A stretch of DNA of 16,088 nt from Clostridia bacterium (GCA_017408535.1 JAFQUL010000102.1:1-16088); one strand, 5' to 3'. Positions 6,075-13,498 are shown, counted from the first letter of the stretch. The notes: generated by a model not told the origin, from the letters alone. Made by a program: numbers and translations.

Positions 6075-6572
6075 ATGAACAAAAAGGAAAGAGAAGCACT
6101 GATCAATTCTCAGCTTGATAAGCACCCCGAGTTTCAGTATGCCGAGAAGACTGTTTTCATACTGATCATTCTTTTCGTTGCCGTAAGAGTGCTTCCCGCT
6201 GTACTTCAGACGGTGTGCGTATATTCTCTTGGGCTCACCAAGACCGACTGCCTCATGAATTATATTATGGTAATTCTCAGTGCTCTGTTTGCGGTAATGA
6301 TCGCCCAGGGGGTCAAGTTCTTCGTGATACTCGGTGCTCTGTGCGGCGGATACTCTCTTATATCACTGATACTTGACATTCGCCTTCCCGGTGGGGCAGA
6401 GGTGCCGAGCAGTCCGCTTTATTTTGTATATGTTGCAGTCCTTGTGGCGGTATGCCTTATTCAGATAGGTATAATGCTGTATATGCTTTTTTCAAAGAAG
6501 ATCGGTGAGTATCTCCGGCTTCTTGACGGTGTCAGCAAGGGTTATTTTGACAGCGGCGACGCATATATGTAA
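6075..6572 (+). CDS. Four-helix membrane protein, unknown function
   Basis: This 165-residue protein has a charged cytoplasmic-looking N-terminus (1-25, starting MNKKEREAL). Four hydrophobic helices follow at about 26-50, 61-79, 82-101 and 114-139. A C-terminal tail (KKIGEYLRLLDGVSKGYFDS) looks like a short amphipathic helix. No catalytic motif or known domain is visible. ATG 6075 is only 7 bases after the stop of the upstream two-helix gene. The ribosome site is weak (GGGTGAT, 6062-6068), so translation probably depends on coupling to the upstream gene. No terminator follows, so transcription may run on into the leader of the small peptide gene at 6663. Confidence 0.78.
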   Translation: MNKKEREALINSQLDKHPEFQYAEKTVFILIILFVAVRVLPAVLQTVCVYSLGLTKTDCLMNYIMVILSALFAVMIAQGVKFFVILGALCGGYSLISLILDIRLPGGAEVPSSPLYFVYVAVLVAVCLIQIGIMLYMLFSKKIGEYLRLLDGVSKGYFDSGDAYM

Positions 6573-6601
6573 CTAAGGTGTAGCAAAACGGCATCTTTCT
6601 C

Positions 6602-6643
6602 ATACTATGTTAACGAGAGGGCGCAAGACCCTCCACACAGTAT
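6602..6643 (+). ncRNA. Structured leader hairpin with GNRA-type loop, ahead of the 30-residue peptide
   Basis: The outer stem ATACTATGT (6602-6610) pairs with ACACAGTAT (6635-6643) with one A-C mismatch. An asymmetric internal loop follows, then an inner stem GAGGG (6617-6621) with CCCTC (6629-6633). Inside it, C6622-G6627 can close a GCAA tetraloop with a bulged A. The hairpin ends one base before the AAGGAAGGA ribosome site, so it could control access to it. There is no T-tract, so it is not a terminator. It matches no riboswitch I know. Confidence 0.5.
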
Positions 6644-6662
6644 AAGGAAGGACATTTTGAAT

Positions 6663-6755
6663 ATGAATAACTGCCTTTGCAACCTTTTTGACGACAACTC
6701 CACCTGGCTTATAATCATTGCTCTCGTTCTGCTTTTCTGCTGCGTCTGCAACTGA
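6663..6755 (+). CDS. 30-residue cysteine-rich single-helix membrane peptide
   Basis: The gene encodes 30 residues: an N-terminal MNNCLCNLFDDNST, a membrane helix from W15 to about V28, and a tail FCCVCN. Cysteines are at 4, 6, 26, 27 and 29, placed on both faces of the membrane. AAGGAAGGA (6644-6652) sits 10 bases before ATG 6663, which is good spacing. A strong terminator follows directly, so the gene fills its own small transcription unit or ends the upstream one. The paired CxC and CCxC motifs suggest metal binding, disulphides or lipidation; none is shown. It recalls other very short hydrophobic proteins of Firmicutes, such as YjcZ-like sporulation peptides, without a clear match. It is easily missed by gene callers because of its length. 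Confidence 0.7.
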   Translation: MNNCLCNLFDDNSTWLIIIALVLLFCCVCN

Positions 6756-6763
6756 TTCTGACT

Positions 6764-6803
6764 AAAAAATCGGCTCCCCGCTTTGTCGGGGAGCCATTTT
6801 TTA
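6764..6803. terminator. Bidirectional intrinsic terminator between the small peptide and the secreted protease-like gene
   Basis: GGCTCCCCG (6772-6780) pairs perfectly with CGGGGAGCC (6787-6795) around the loop CTTTGT. It is flanked by A6 on the left and T6 on the right, so it works in both directions. It overlaps the last few bases of the minus-strand gene that ends at 6801. Confidence 0.94.
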
Positions 6804-8324
6804 TTTTATCCGCGAGTCACCGATGCGGTCTCCTCTGAGACTGCCTACGTAGTCGTATTCTGTCAGTATGCTTACCGTTTTGATGCTTCTTATATTGCGG
6901 TATCTGTAACCGATGGTATTATACGAGGTGCTGTCTGTAAACAGCACGTGATCTCCGTTTTCTCTGTCAAAGGCAGAGGGATCACAAACGATGAACTTAT
7001 AATTTGTCGGAGTATCCTCGGGATTTACGCATTCGGTAAAAAGAATGAAATGTCTGTACTCCTCAGATATGTAAAACTCGACTATAACCCCCTCAGGATG
7101 CTTGTCCAGTGCCTCTTTGATCTTCTTCTGATTGCCGCCGCTCTGGTGGGTTACCGTCAGAGGAGAGCCGCCTGCAGAAAATCTGGCTATCATACGGGGA
7201 ACGTCCATTGCTACAGGATTGCCGTACAGTCTCGCACTGCCGTCGGTAGGACCGTAGTTACCGGAGTTAGCAAGAGCAACGGTATAGGGATCGGGAGCAA
7301 GGTCGCCTGTATCACCGGTGCGGAAATCATACCCTTCATCCAGAGTGGCACCGAGGTTTTTAAGTATCATTGCGAAACAGCAGTTCAGACATCCTTCATC
7401 CATCCAGTCGGTGTTGGAATTGAAGCCGTCACGTGCAAACCGCTTACCTGCAAATCGCATATTCTGAAGAGAAGAGCCGTCCCAGCCACCACCGCCGGTG
7501 GTGTTGTGCTGACTGAAAAATGCGGATGCAGATATCTTTGATACAGTTACGGTACAGTCAGAAGAAAGAGAACCGACAGTTGCCGTTATTACGGTAGTGC
7601 CGTTTGTAACAGCGGTAACGAGTCCATCATCATTAACTACCGCAACAGATTCATCACTTGAGGAAAAAACTATAGCTTCCTCAGGCACAGCGGGATAGGT
7701 GACTACTGACAGCGTGGCACTTCTGCCTATGGTAAGGCTGAGGGTTTCGCGCTCCATTGCGACCGAGGTTACCGGGAGCTTTTCAAGTACCCAGCATTGT
7801 GTGACGTCGCCCATAAAGGAGGAAAGGGCAAGCTGTCCCTCACTGTCCTCACACAGCACCAGATTGCTGTTATCTGAGGAAAGAGGAGATATGAAAAAGC
7901 TGCCGTCATCAAGACGCATAAGAGAAAATCTTGAGGATAATCCGTCTGTTTCGGTAAGCGAGATAAGGGGTGTTTCTTTCTCCCTCGAAACGGCAAGGTG
8001 CTCATTACCGCCGTCAGCGGTTATAATATATGAATAATCAGCCTGACGTGTGAGAAGAAATACAACGGAGTTTTCAGCTTCTTCGGTGAGTGCGGCAATC
8101 TCTCCCTCATCCTCAAAGCTGGCTATAGTAACAAAGGAACCGGTGGCAAGGTTTTTTATCCGGTATGCACCGTCGTCAGGCAGATAGCTTTCGGCGGTCT
8201 TAAAGCTGCTTGCTTGTTCTTCCGCCCCTTCAGCGGCAATAGCGGCGGGGACAAAGCACAAAATAACCGCAAGCAGAACGGTCGATATAAGAGAATATAT
8301 TATTTTCGTCTCGTGTCGTTTCAT
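6801..8324 (-). CDS. Secreted protein with ricin-like region, BIG2 domain and C39-like cysteine peptidase domain
   Basis: This is a 507-residue exported protein. Residues 1-30 form a signal peptide: basic MKRHETK, a hydrophobic core, then AAIAA. About 50-183 looks like a divergent ricin/beta-trefoil region (YRIKNLATGSFVTI, CWVLEKL). About 186-262 is a bacterial Ig-like group 2 domain with the usual SVAVVNDDGLVTAVTNGTT turn. About 280-490 resembles C39-type papain-like peptidases: DEGCLNCCFAMIL aligns with the CGxxxxAM pattern, making C312 the likely nucleophile, with H425 (YRHFILF) and D448 (VCDPSAF) as partners. It may cut or bind a peptide or glycan outside the cell. No LPXTG or surface-layer repeat is seen, so it is probably released or held by its binding domains. 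The start has a weak ribosome site (GGAG, about 14 bases away), but the signal peptide supports it. It stands alone on the minus strand. Confidence 0.82.
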   Translation of the reverse strand: MKRHETKIIYSLISTVLLAVILCFVPAAIAAEGAEEQASSFKTAESYLPDDGAYRIKNLATGSFVTIASFEDEGEIAALTEEAENSVVFLLTRQADYSYIITADGGNEHLAVSREKETPLISLTETDGLSSRFSLMRLDDGSFFISPLSSDNSNLVLCEDSEGQLALSSFMGDVTQCWVLEKLPVTSVAMERETLSLTIGRSATLSVVTYPAVPEEAIVFSSSDESVAVVNDDGLVTAVTNGTTVITATVGSLSSDCTVTVSKISASAFFSQHNTTGGGGWDGSSLQNMRFAGKRFARDGFNSNTDWMDEGCLNCCFAMILKNLGATLDEGYDFRTGDTGDLAPDPYTVALANSGNYGPTDGSARLYGNPVAMDVPRMIARFSAGGSPLTVTHQSGGNQKKIKEALDKHPEGVIVEFYISEEYRHFILFTECVNPEDTPTNYKFIVCDPSAFDRENGDHVLFTDSTSYNTIGYRYRNIRSIKTVSILTEYDYVGSLRGDRIGDSRIK

Positions 8325-8375
8325 AACTTTTTGAAGGCTCCGAGTTCTTTTATAATTCAGAATATATCCGGGAGA

Positions 8376-8405
8376 ATTATATCATATATATGTAGGCTCT
8401 GTCAA
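8376..8405 (-). promoter_or_regulatory. Sigma-A promoter for the secreted protein gene
   Basis: On the minus strand, -35 TTGACA (8400-8405) and -10 TATAAT (8376-8381) are separated by 18 bases, with TGA before the -10 box (extended -10). The leader to the start codon is about 45 bases. Confidence 0.85.
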
Positions 8406-8460
8406 GTTAGCGTATACAGTACCGCCCGGAGCAAAAAACGCACGGTAGAAATAGAATTTC

Positions 8461-8489
8461 TTGACAAATCCACCTAATTTGTGTATAAT
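8461..8489 (+). promoter_or_regulatory. Consensus sigma-A promoter of the ATP synthase operon
   Basis: TTGACA (8461-8466) and TATAAT (8484-8489) are separated by 17 bases, a perfect consensus. Transcription would start near 8496, leaving a leader of about 55 bases before the atpI-like gene. Its -35 box lies 55 bases from that of the divergent promoter. Confidence 0.92.
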
Positions 8490-8551
8490 ATATAGTTATA
8501 ATAAAACAATAATTCTTCAAAGTGATTTTTGCCCCGGAGTAAAGGGAGAAT

Positions 8552-8956
8552 ATGAAAAAAATAAACGAAACAGTAAAAAAAGAGACACTGTATATAGCGG
8601 TATTCACCGTTATTTTCAGTGTAATTACCGAGGCTGTGTTTCTCATCCTCGGCAAATGGGATCTGACGGTGCTGTGCGGTAATCTTTTCTCCGCTTTTGT
8701 GGCTGTACTGAACTTTTTCCTTATGGGGATCACCGTTCAGCACGCAGTGGAAAAGGATGAAAAGGGAGCGGCAAGCCTTATGAAAATGTCTCAGTCATTA
8801 CGTACTGTGATGCTTTTTGCGGCGGCCGCCGTAGGTGTACTCTTACCCTGCTTCAATACAGTGGCGGTAATAGTAACTCTTTTCTTCCCGCGCATAGCTA
8901 TCCTGCTCAGACCTGTTGTTGATAAATTCAGAGTGGGAGGTGGAACAAATGAATAA
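8552..8956 (+). CDS. atpI: AtpI-like membrane protein of the ATP synthase operon
   Basis: This 134-residue protein has four predicted membrane helices (about 13-34, 38-61, 84-102 and 104-119), with a charged loop HAVEKDEKGAASLMKM between helices 2 and 3. Size, helix number and position as first gene before atpB match AtpI, which in other bacteria helps assemble the c ring and may support Mg2+ or Na+ handling. Sequence similarity in this family is weak, so the call rests on topology and place. GGGAG (8544-8548) lies 3 bases before ATG 8552. Its last 8 bases overlap atpB (ATGAATAA), a sign of translational coupling. Confidence 0.8.
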   Translation: MKKINETVKKETLYIAVFTVIFSVITEAVFLILGKWDLTVLCGNLFSAFVAVLNFFLMGITVQHAVEKDEKGAASLMKMSQSLRTVMLFAAAAVGVLLPCFNTVAVIVTLFFPRIAILLRPVVDKFRVGGGTNE

Positions 8957-9845
8957 AAGAAGACCCGGCTTTGTGTTTCTTGACGGTGTGTTTCTGGCGA
9001 CGGCAATATTGCCGATCGTATTCGGTATAGTGCTTAAGGTGCTAACTACTCCTATTTCGGAAGGAATAACGATTACCGGTGCGAGAATTTTCTTCTCGGT
9101 CGATATGCCGGTCCAGCCTCTTGTTATTACCGAGTCTCAGATAAACTCGTGGATTGTAATAGTATCCCTGCTTGGACTCTGCCTTTATCTTACCCACGGG
9201 CTCAGCGTCAGACATCCTACCCGACGACAACACCTTGCAGAGTGGCTGGTTGAAAAGAGCGAAAAGCTTACTCTCTCGAATATGGGCGATGATTTTTCCG
9301 GTTTTCCGCCGCTTATTGCGTCAATAATCGGTTTGTCGGCCCTGTCCAGTCTGCTCAGCCTTTTCGGTCTCTATCCCCCTACCTCTGACATAAACGTCAC
9401 GGCGGGATGGGCGGTGGCGGTGTTTGTGCTTATCACTTACTACAAGTTCAAGTGCGGACCGGTACACTACCTTAAGAGCTTCGGCGATCCTGTCCCCCTG
9501 CTTGCCCCTCTTAATATTATAAGCGAGGTGGCAACCCCCATTTCAATGGCATTCCGTCATTACGGTAACGTGCTTTCCGGTGCGGTAATATCGGTGCTTG
9601 TTGCCACGGGTCTTGACGGACTCTGGGGAATAATCATGGGGTGGCTGCCCTCACCGATCTCGGAATTATCGCTGATACGTATAGGTATTCCCGCAGTCCT
9701 GTCGGTATACTTTGATCTGTTCAGCGGTTGCCTGCAGGCATATATATTCGCTATGCTGGCTATGCTTTATATCTCATCCGGTTATCCCCGCGATGAGTAT
9801 CTGAAACGAAAAAATAAAAAAAGAATAAATAAAAAAACAGCTTAA
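8949..9845 (+). CDS. atpB: F0F1 ATP synthase subunit a
   Basis: This 298-residue integral membrane subunit forms the ion half-channels next to the c ring. The essential stator arginine is R203 in PISMAFRHYGNVLSG, and the conserved helix-5 glutamine is Q263 in FSGCLQAYIF. The segment PLNIISEVATPISM precedes the arginine, as in other a subunits. The N-terminal part holds one hydrophobic helix (about 9-34) and an exterior loop (35-65). The C-terminus is strongly basic (KRKNKKRINKK), facing the cytoplasm. ATG 8949 is chosen because GGGAGGTGG (8936-8944) is right upstream and the start overlaps the atpI stop by 8 bases; the in-frame upstream extension to 8916 is unlikely. Length is normal to slightly long for the family. 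Confidence 0.96.
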   Translation: MNKRRPGFVFLDGVFLATAILPIVFGIVLKVLTTPISEGITITGARIFFSVDMPVQPLVITESQINSWIVIVSLLGLCLYLTHGLSVRHPTRRQHLAEWLVEKSEKLTLSNMGDDFSGFPPLIASIIGLSALSSLLSLFGLYPPTSDINVTAGWAVAVFVLITYYKFKCGPVHYLKSFGDPVPLLAPLNIISEVATPISMAFRHYGNVLSGAVISVLVATGLDGLWGIIMGWLPSPISELSLIRIGIPAVLSVYFDLFSGCLQAYIFAMLAMLYISSGYPRDEYLKRKNKKRINKKTA

Positions 9846-9864
9846 AATCAGGAGGAAAGAAAAA

Positions 9865-10149
9865 ATGTTGGAACTTGCTATAGGTATTATTCTCGGATGC
9901 TGCGCTCTCGGTGCGGGACTTGCTATGATCGCGGGTATAGGCCCCGGTATCGGTGAGGGTAACGCAGTTGCAAAGGCCTGTGAGGCTATAGGCCGTCAGC
10001 CTGAGTGTAAGGGTGATGTTACCACTACCATGCTTATGGGTTGTGCGATCGCCGAGACCACCGGTCTTTACGCACTGGTTATCGCAATACTTCTTATCTT
10101 CGTTGCACCCGGCCTTCTTGTTAACGTTCTTATGAAGACTATCGGCTGA
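9865..10149 (+). CDS. atpE: F0F1 ATP synthase subunit c, Na+-binding type with two carboxylates
   Basis: This 94-residue helical hairpin forms the rotor ring. Helix 1 is glycine-rich (GAGLAMIAGIGPGIGEG), the polar loop is RQPECKGD (44-51), and helix 2 carries the ion-binding carboxylate E64. Compared from memory with the Na+-translocating Ilyobacter tartaricus c subunit (Q32, V63, E65, S66, T67, Y70), this protein has E31, I62, E64, T65, T66 and Y69. The helix-2 Na+ ligand set is therefore kept, and the helix-1 Gln is Glu, as in the two-carboxylate rotor described for Fusobacterium nucleatum. Na+ coupling is therefore likely, though not shown. ATG 9865 follows AGGAGG (9850-9855). It lies 19 bases after atpB. 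Confidence 0.96.
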   Translation: MLELAIGIILGCCALGAGLAMIAGIGPGIGEGNAVAKACEAIGRQPECKGDVTTTMLMGCAIAETTGLYALVIAILLIFVAPGLLVNVLMKTIG

Positions 10150-10168
10150 TAGATAACAGGAGAAAAAT

Positions 10169-10675
10169 ATGCAAACATTGGAAGTTATATCTGTCAATCT
10201 CTGGCAGATCCTGCTTTCCCTTGCCAATCTTGTGATCTTGTTTTTTATCCTTAAGAAGTTTCTCTATAAGCCGGTAAAAAAGGTGCTTGCCGAAAGACAG
10301 GCCGAGATAGATTCCGGTTATGCGGCGGCGGCTGAGGCAGAGAGGTCTGCTACGGCTGACCGTGATGCGTGGAGAGAGAAGATAAAGACTGCCGAGGCAG
10401 AGGCGCAATCTATCATTAAGACTGCAAATGACAAGGCAAATGAAAACAGCGACCGCATCATCGGTGATGCCAAGGACAAGGCGCGAGATATTATTCGCCG
10501 TGCTGAGGCAGAGGCTGATCTTGAGTACAAAAAGGCTCAGGACGATATCAAGCAGGAGATCGTTGTGGTATCTACCGTTCTCACCGAAAAAATGCTTGAG
10601 CGCGAGATAGATGAAAAGGATCACAGAGAGCTGATAGAGGCATTTATCAGTAATATGGGTGACAGCAATGACTGA
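10169..10675 (+). CDS. atpF: F0F1 ATP synthase subunit b
   Basis: This 168-residue subunit is the peripheral stalk that holds F1 against rotation. It has one N-terminal membrane helix (about 9-29), followed by FLYKPVKKVLAERQAEID, the typical start of the b-subunit stalk. A long Ala/Glu/Lys-rich coiled coil runs to about residue 135 and a short C-terminal delta-contact region follows. Length and layout are normal. AGGAG (10159-10163) is 5 bases before ATG 10169. The end overlaps atpH by 8 bases (ATGACTGA), which couples translation of the two stator subunits. Confidence 0.95.
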   Translation: MQTLEVISVNLWQILLSLANLVILFFILKKFLYKPVKKVLAERQAEIDSGYAAAAEAERSATADRDAWREKIKTAEAEAQSIIKTANDKANENSDRIIGDAKDKARDIIRRAEAEADLEYKKAQDDIKQEIVVVSTVLTEKMLEREIDEKDHRELIEAFISNMGDSND

Positions 10676-11198
10676 ACTGACTAAGGAGTACGCAGAGGCG
10701 CTCTTTTCTCTGGGTATGGAGAAGGGAAAGACTGACAGCTATGCCGAGTCTCTTGACACGGTGCTCGGTCATTTCAGAAATGAGCCCGAGTATATCGATC
10801 TGCTCTCCTCTCCCGGTATTTCCGGCAAGGAGAGAGCAGGGTTATTCTGTGCCGCATTCGAAGGTAAAATAGAGGAGGACGTGCTGTCCTTTATATGTCT
10901 GCTCTGCGAGAGGGGACATATTAGGGGCTATGAGGACTGTGTCGGTGAATACAGGACCCTCCTTGATGCATCTCACATGATATCCACCGCACGTGTGGTA
11001 AGTGCCGTTCCGCTGACAGAGGATCAGCTTAAGCGCATCAAGGAAAATCTTGAGGCGCAGAGCAGACACAGCGTGACCGTCATAAGCGAGACTGACTCTG
11101 CCCTTATCGGAGGAGTCGTCATCGAGATGGACGGTAAGGTCATAGACGGCAGTATCAGGAGACGTCTTCAGGAAGTAAAGGAAGTGATCAGTAAATGA
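10668..11198 (+). CDS. atpH: F0F1 ATP synthase subunit delta
   Basis: This 176-residue subunit links the b stalk to the top of the alpha/beta hexamer. The N-terminal helical bundle begins TELTKEYAEALFSLG, and the C-terminal part has SALIGGVVIEMDGKVIDGSIRRRL, the conserved end of delta subunits (usually IGG...D...IDGS...L). ATG 10668 is chosen because GGGTG (10657-10661) lies 6 bases upstream; a GTG at 10659 is in frame but has no ribosome site of its own. The start overlaps the atpF stop by 8 bases and the end overlaps atpA by 4 (ATGA). Confidence 0.95.
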   Translation: MTELTKEYAEALFSLGMEKGKTDSYAESLDTVLGHFRNEPEYIDLLSSPGISGKERAGLFCAAFEGKIEEDVLSFICLLCERGHIRGYEDCVGEYRTLLDASHMISTARVVSAVPLTEDQLKRIKENLEAQSRHSVTVISETDSALIGGVVIEMDGKVIDGSIRRRLQEVKEVISK

Positions 11199-12688
11199 AC
11201 GGCAGAACCGAAGAGATCAGTAACGTAATAAAAGAACAGATAAAAAATTACAGAGCCAAGATAGAGATGAAGGAGACCGGTACCGTTATCCTTGTAGGTG
11301 ACGGTATCGCACGTGTCTACGGCCTGAGAGAATGTATGGCCGGCGAACTTCTTGAGTTTGAGGACGGCAGCTTCGGTCTTACACAGAACCTTGAGGATGA
11401 GACAGTGTCTGTAGCTCTTCTTTCAAACCGTAACGACGTAAGAGAGGGTACGGTCGTACGCCGTACCGGCAGAGTGCTTTCCGTTCCGGTGGGAGAGGGA
11501 ATGCTGGGAAGAGTTGTAAATGCTCTCGGTGAGCCGATAGACGGCAAGGGTCCCGTTGAGTCAAAGGACACACGCCCTATCGAGTCAGAGGCTCCCGGTA
11601 TTATTGAGAGACAGAGCGTATCTGTCCCCCTTCAGACCGGTATCAAGGCAATAGACAGCATGATCCCCATCGGCCGCGGTCAGCGAGAGCTTATTATCGG
11701 CGACAGACAGACCGGTAAGACCGAGATCGCGGTAGATACTATAATTAATCAGAAAAAGACGGGTGTTATCTGTATCTATGTTGCAATAGGTCAGAAGAAC
11801 ACGTCTGTAGTACAGCTTGCAAACGAGCTTGAGAAAAACGGGGCTATGGAGTACACCGTCATAGTTTCCGCATCAGCATCAGAGAGTGCGTCACTGCAGT
11901 ATATCGCACCCTATGCGGGCTGTGCAATGGCGGAATATTTCAGAGAGCAGGGCAAGGATGTCCTTATAGTTTACGACGACCTTTCAAAGCATGCGGTAGC
12001 ATACCGTGCTTTGTCCCTCCTTATCAGACGTCCCCCGGGCCGTGAGGCATATCCCGGCGACGTATTCTATCTGCACTCACGTCTTCTTGAGCGTGCCGCC
12101 TGTGTTGCACCCGAGTACGGCGGAGGCTCTATTACCGCCCTTCCCATAATCGAGACCCAGGCGGGCGACGTTTCCGCATATATACCTACAAACGTTATTT
12201 CCATAACCGACGGTCAGATATTCCTTGAAACAGAGCTGTTCCATGCGGGAATAATGCCTGCTATCAACCCTGGTATCTCTGTCAGCCGAGTCGGCGGTTC
12301 CGCTCAGCTCAAGGCTATGAAAAAGGTAGCGGGTGAGCTTAAGCTCCTCTATTCACAGTACAGAGAGCTTCAGGCATTTGCACAGTTCGGCAGTGATCTT
12401 GATGCCGATACCAAGGCGAGACTTGCTCTCGGTGAGAGAATAGTCGAGGTGCTCAAGCAGCAGAGAAATGCTCCTGTAAGAGTGGGATGCCAGGTTGCTA
12501 TTGTTTATGCGGTAATCAACGGTTATCTTGACAGCGTTCCGGTAAAGGAAGTCAAGGAGTATGAGAAAGCGCTGTTTTTGAAGCTTGAAGGGGAGTATCA
12601 CAGTCTTCTTGAACGCTTCGAGGCAGGTTACTATGACGATACAGACGTAGAAGAGCTTAAAAAGGCGCTCAGTGAAATGCAGAGGTGA
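11195..12688 (+). CDS. atpA: F0F1 ATP synthase subunit alpha
   Basis: This 497-residue subunit forms the non-catalytic nucleotide sites of the F1 hexamer. Walker A is GDRQTGKT (169-176), the Walker B region is VLIVYDD (256-262), and the arginine finger is R365 in ISVSRVGGSAQ, which reaches the neighbouring beta site. The N-terminal beta-barrel (about 25-95) and the helical C-terminal domain are complete. Length is near the usual 500-505. The ATG overlaps the atpH stop (ATGA). The N-terminal helix EEISNVIKEQIKNY is the usual delta-binding segment. Confidence 0.98.
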   Translation: MNGRTEEISNVIKEQIKNYRAKIEMKETGTVILVGDGIARVYGLRECMAGELLEFEDGSFGLTQNLEDETVSVALLSNRNDVREGTVVRRTGRVLSVPVGEGMLGRVVNALGEPIDGKGPVESKDTRPIESEAPGIIERQSVSVPLQTGIKAIDSMIPIGRGQRELIIGDRQTGKTEIAVDTIINQKKTGVICIYVAIGQKNTSVVQLANELEKNGAMEYTVIVSASASESASLQYIAPYAGCAMAEYFREQGKDVLIVYDDLSKHAVAYRALSLLIRRPPGREAYPGDVFYLHSRLLERAACVAPEYGGGSITALPIIETQAGDVSAYIPTNVISITDGQIFLETELFHAGIMPAINPGISVSRVGGSAQLKAMKKVAGELKLLYSQYRELQAFAQFGSDLDADTKARLALGERIVEVLKQQRNAPVRVGCQVAIVYAVINGYLDSVPVKEVKEYEKALFLKLEGEYHSLLERFEAGYYDDTDVEELKKALSEMQR

Positions 12689-12694
12689 GGATAA

Positions 12695-13498
12695 ATGGGT
12701 TCTGATGCCAAGCAACTGCGTAATCGCATAAAGAGCGTCGATTCCACAATGCACCTGACCCGTGCAATGGGTCTTGTTGCCTCATCAAAGATCAGACGTG
12801 CAACCGAGGCTATGGCCAAGAGCCGCAGATATGCAGAGGCCTTTTCCCGTGCTGTAGATATCCTGGCCGCATCAAATGAATGTAAGAAGAGTCCGTACCT
12901 GCGTCAAAGTGACACCGCACGTACCCGTCTCGTGGTAATTGCAGGTGACAGAGGTCTTGCTGGCGGCTATAACGCTAACGTTTTCAGAATGCTCCGCGAG
13001 TACCCCGATGCAAGTGTCATTCCTATCGGAAAGAAGGCTTGCGATAAGCTTCACGGTAAGCTTTATTCCGCTGAGCATTTTACTCCGGAGGAAGCATCTC
13101 AGCTGGCTAGGGTGCTTTGTGATGACTTTGCCGCCGGCGAGTATGACCGTCTGGGTATCCTTTATACCGGATACGTATCGGTGATGACCCAGGAAACCAA
13201 GGTCAAGTGGGTACTCCCTCTTGAACGCAAGGATGATGTTAAGGGTACCGGTATGATATTTGAGCCGGATGAAATGACGGTTCTTGGTTATGCGGTCAGC
13301 GAATACGTTACGGGACTTCTTGTGGCGGCAGTCCGCGAGAGCTTTGCAAGTGAAGTGGCAGCACGCCGCTGTGCGATGGATGCTGCAGACAAGAACGCTC
13401 AGATAATGATAGACGAACTCAGCCTTGCATATAACAGAGCAAGACAGGGTGCGATAACTCAGGAGCTTATTGAAATCGTGGCGGGAAGCGGCAGCTGA
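12695..13498 (+). CDS. atpG: F0F1 ATP synthase subunit gamma
   Basis: This 267-residue subunit is the central rotor shaft. The N-terminal helix has QLRNRIKSVDSTMHLTRAMG followed by VASSKIRRA, and the C-terminal helix has NRARQGAITQELIEIVAG; both are the conserved coiled-coil halves. The middle Rossmann-like domain includes VVIAGDRGLAGGYNANVF. It is about 20 residues shorter than many gamma subunits, with the shortening in the middle domain rather than in the coiled coil. GAGGTGAGG (12682-12690) precedes ATG 12695, six bases after the atpA stop. Confidence 0.96.
   Translation: MGSDAKQLRNRIKSVDSTMHLTRAMGLVASSKIRRATEAMAKSRRYAEAFSRAVDILAASNECKKSPYLRQSDTARTRLVVIAGDRGLAGGYNANVFRMLREYPDASVIPIGKKACDKLHGKLYSAEHFTPEEASQLARVLCDDFAAGEYDRLGILYTGYVSVMTQETKVKWVLPLERKDDVKGTGMIFEPDEMTVLGYAVSEYVTGLLVAAVRESFASEVAARRCAMDAADKNAQIMIDELSLAYNRARQGAITQELIEIVAGSGS

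Noticed and set aside
6547..6575. TTGACA at 6547-6552 as promoter of the small peptide
   Set aside because: No acceptable -10 box 16-18 bases downstream (TAACTA is poor); the TTGACA encodes the end of the four-helix protein.
6601..6607. CATACTA as a sporulation sigma-G type -10 box
   Set aside because: No matching -35 element at the right spacing, and the bases form one arm of the hairpin; possible but unsupported.
6570..6660. c-di-GMP (GEMM) riboswitch ahead of the 30-residue peptide, because of GCAAAAC and GCGCAAGA stretches
   Set aside because: The second helix and the conserved GACGCAAAGCC receptor are not present, and the bases between the stretches do not form the required paired stem.
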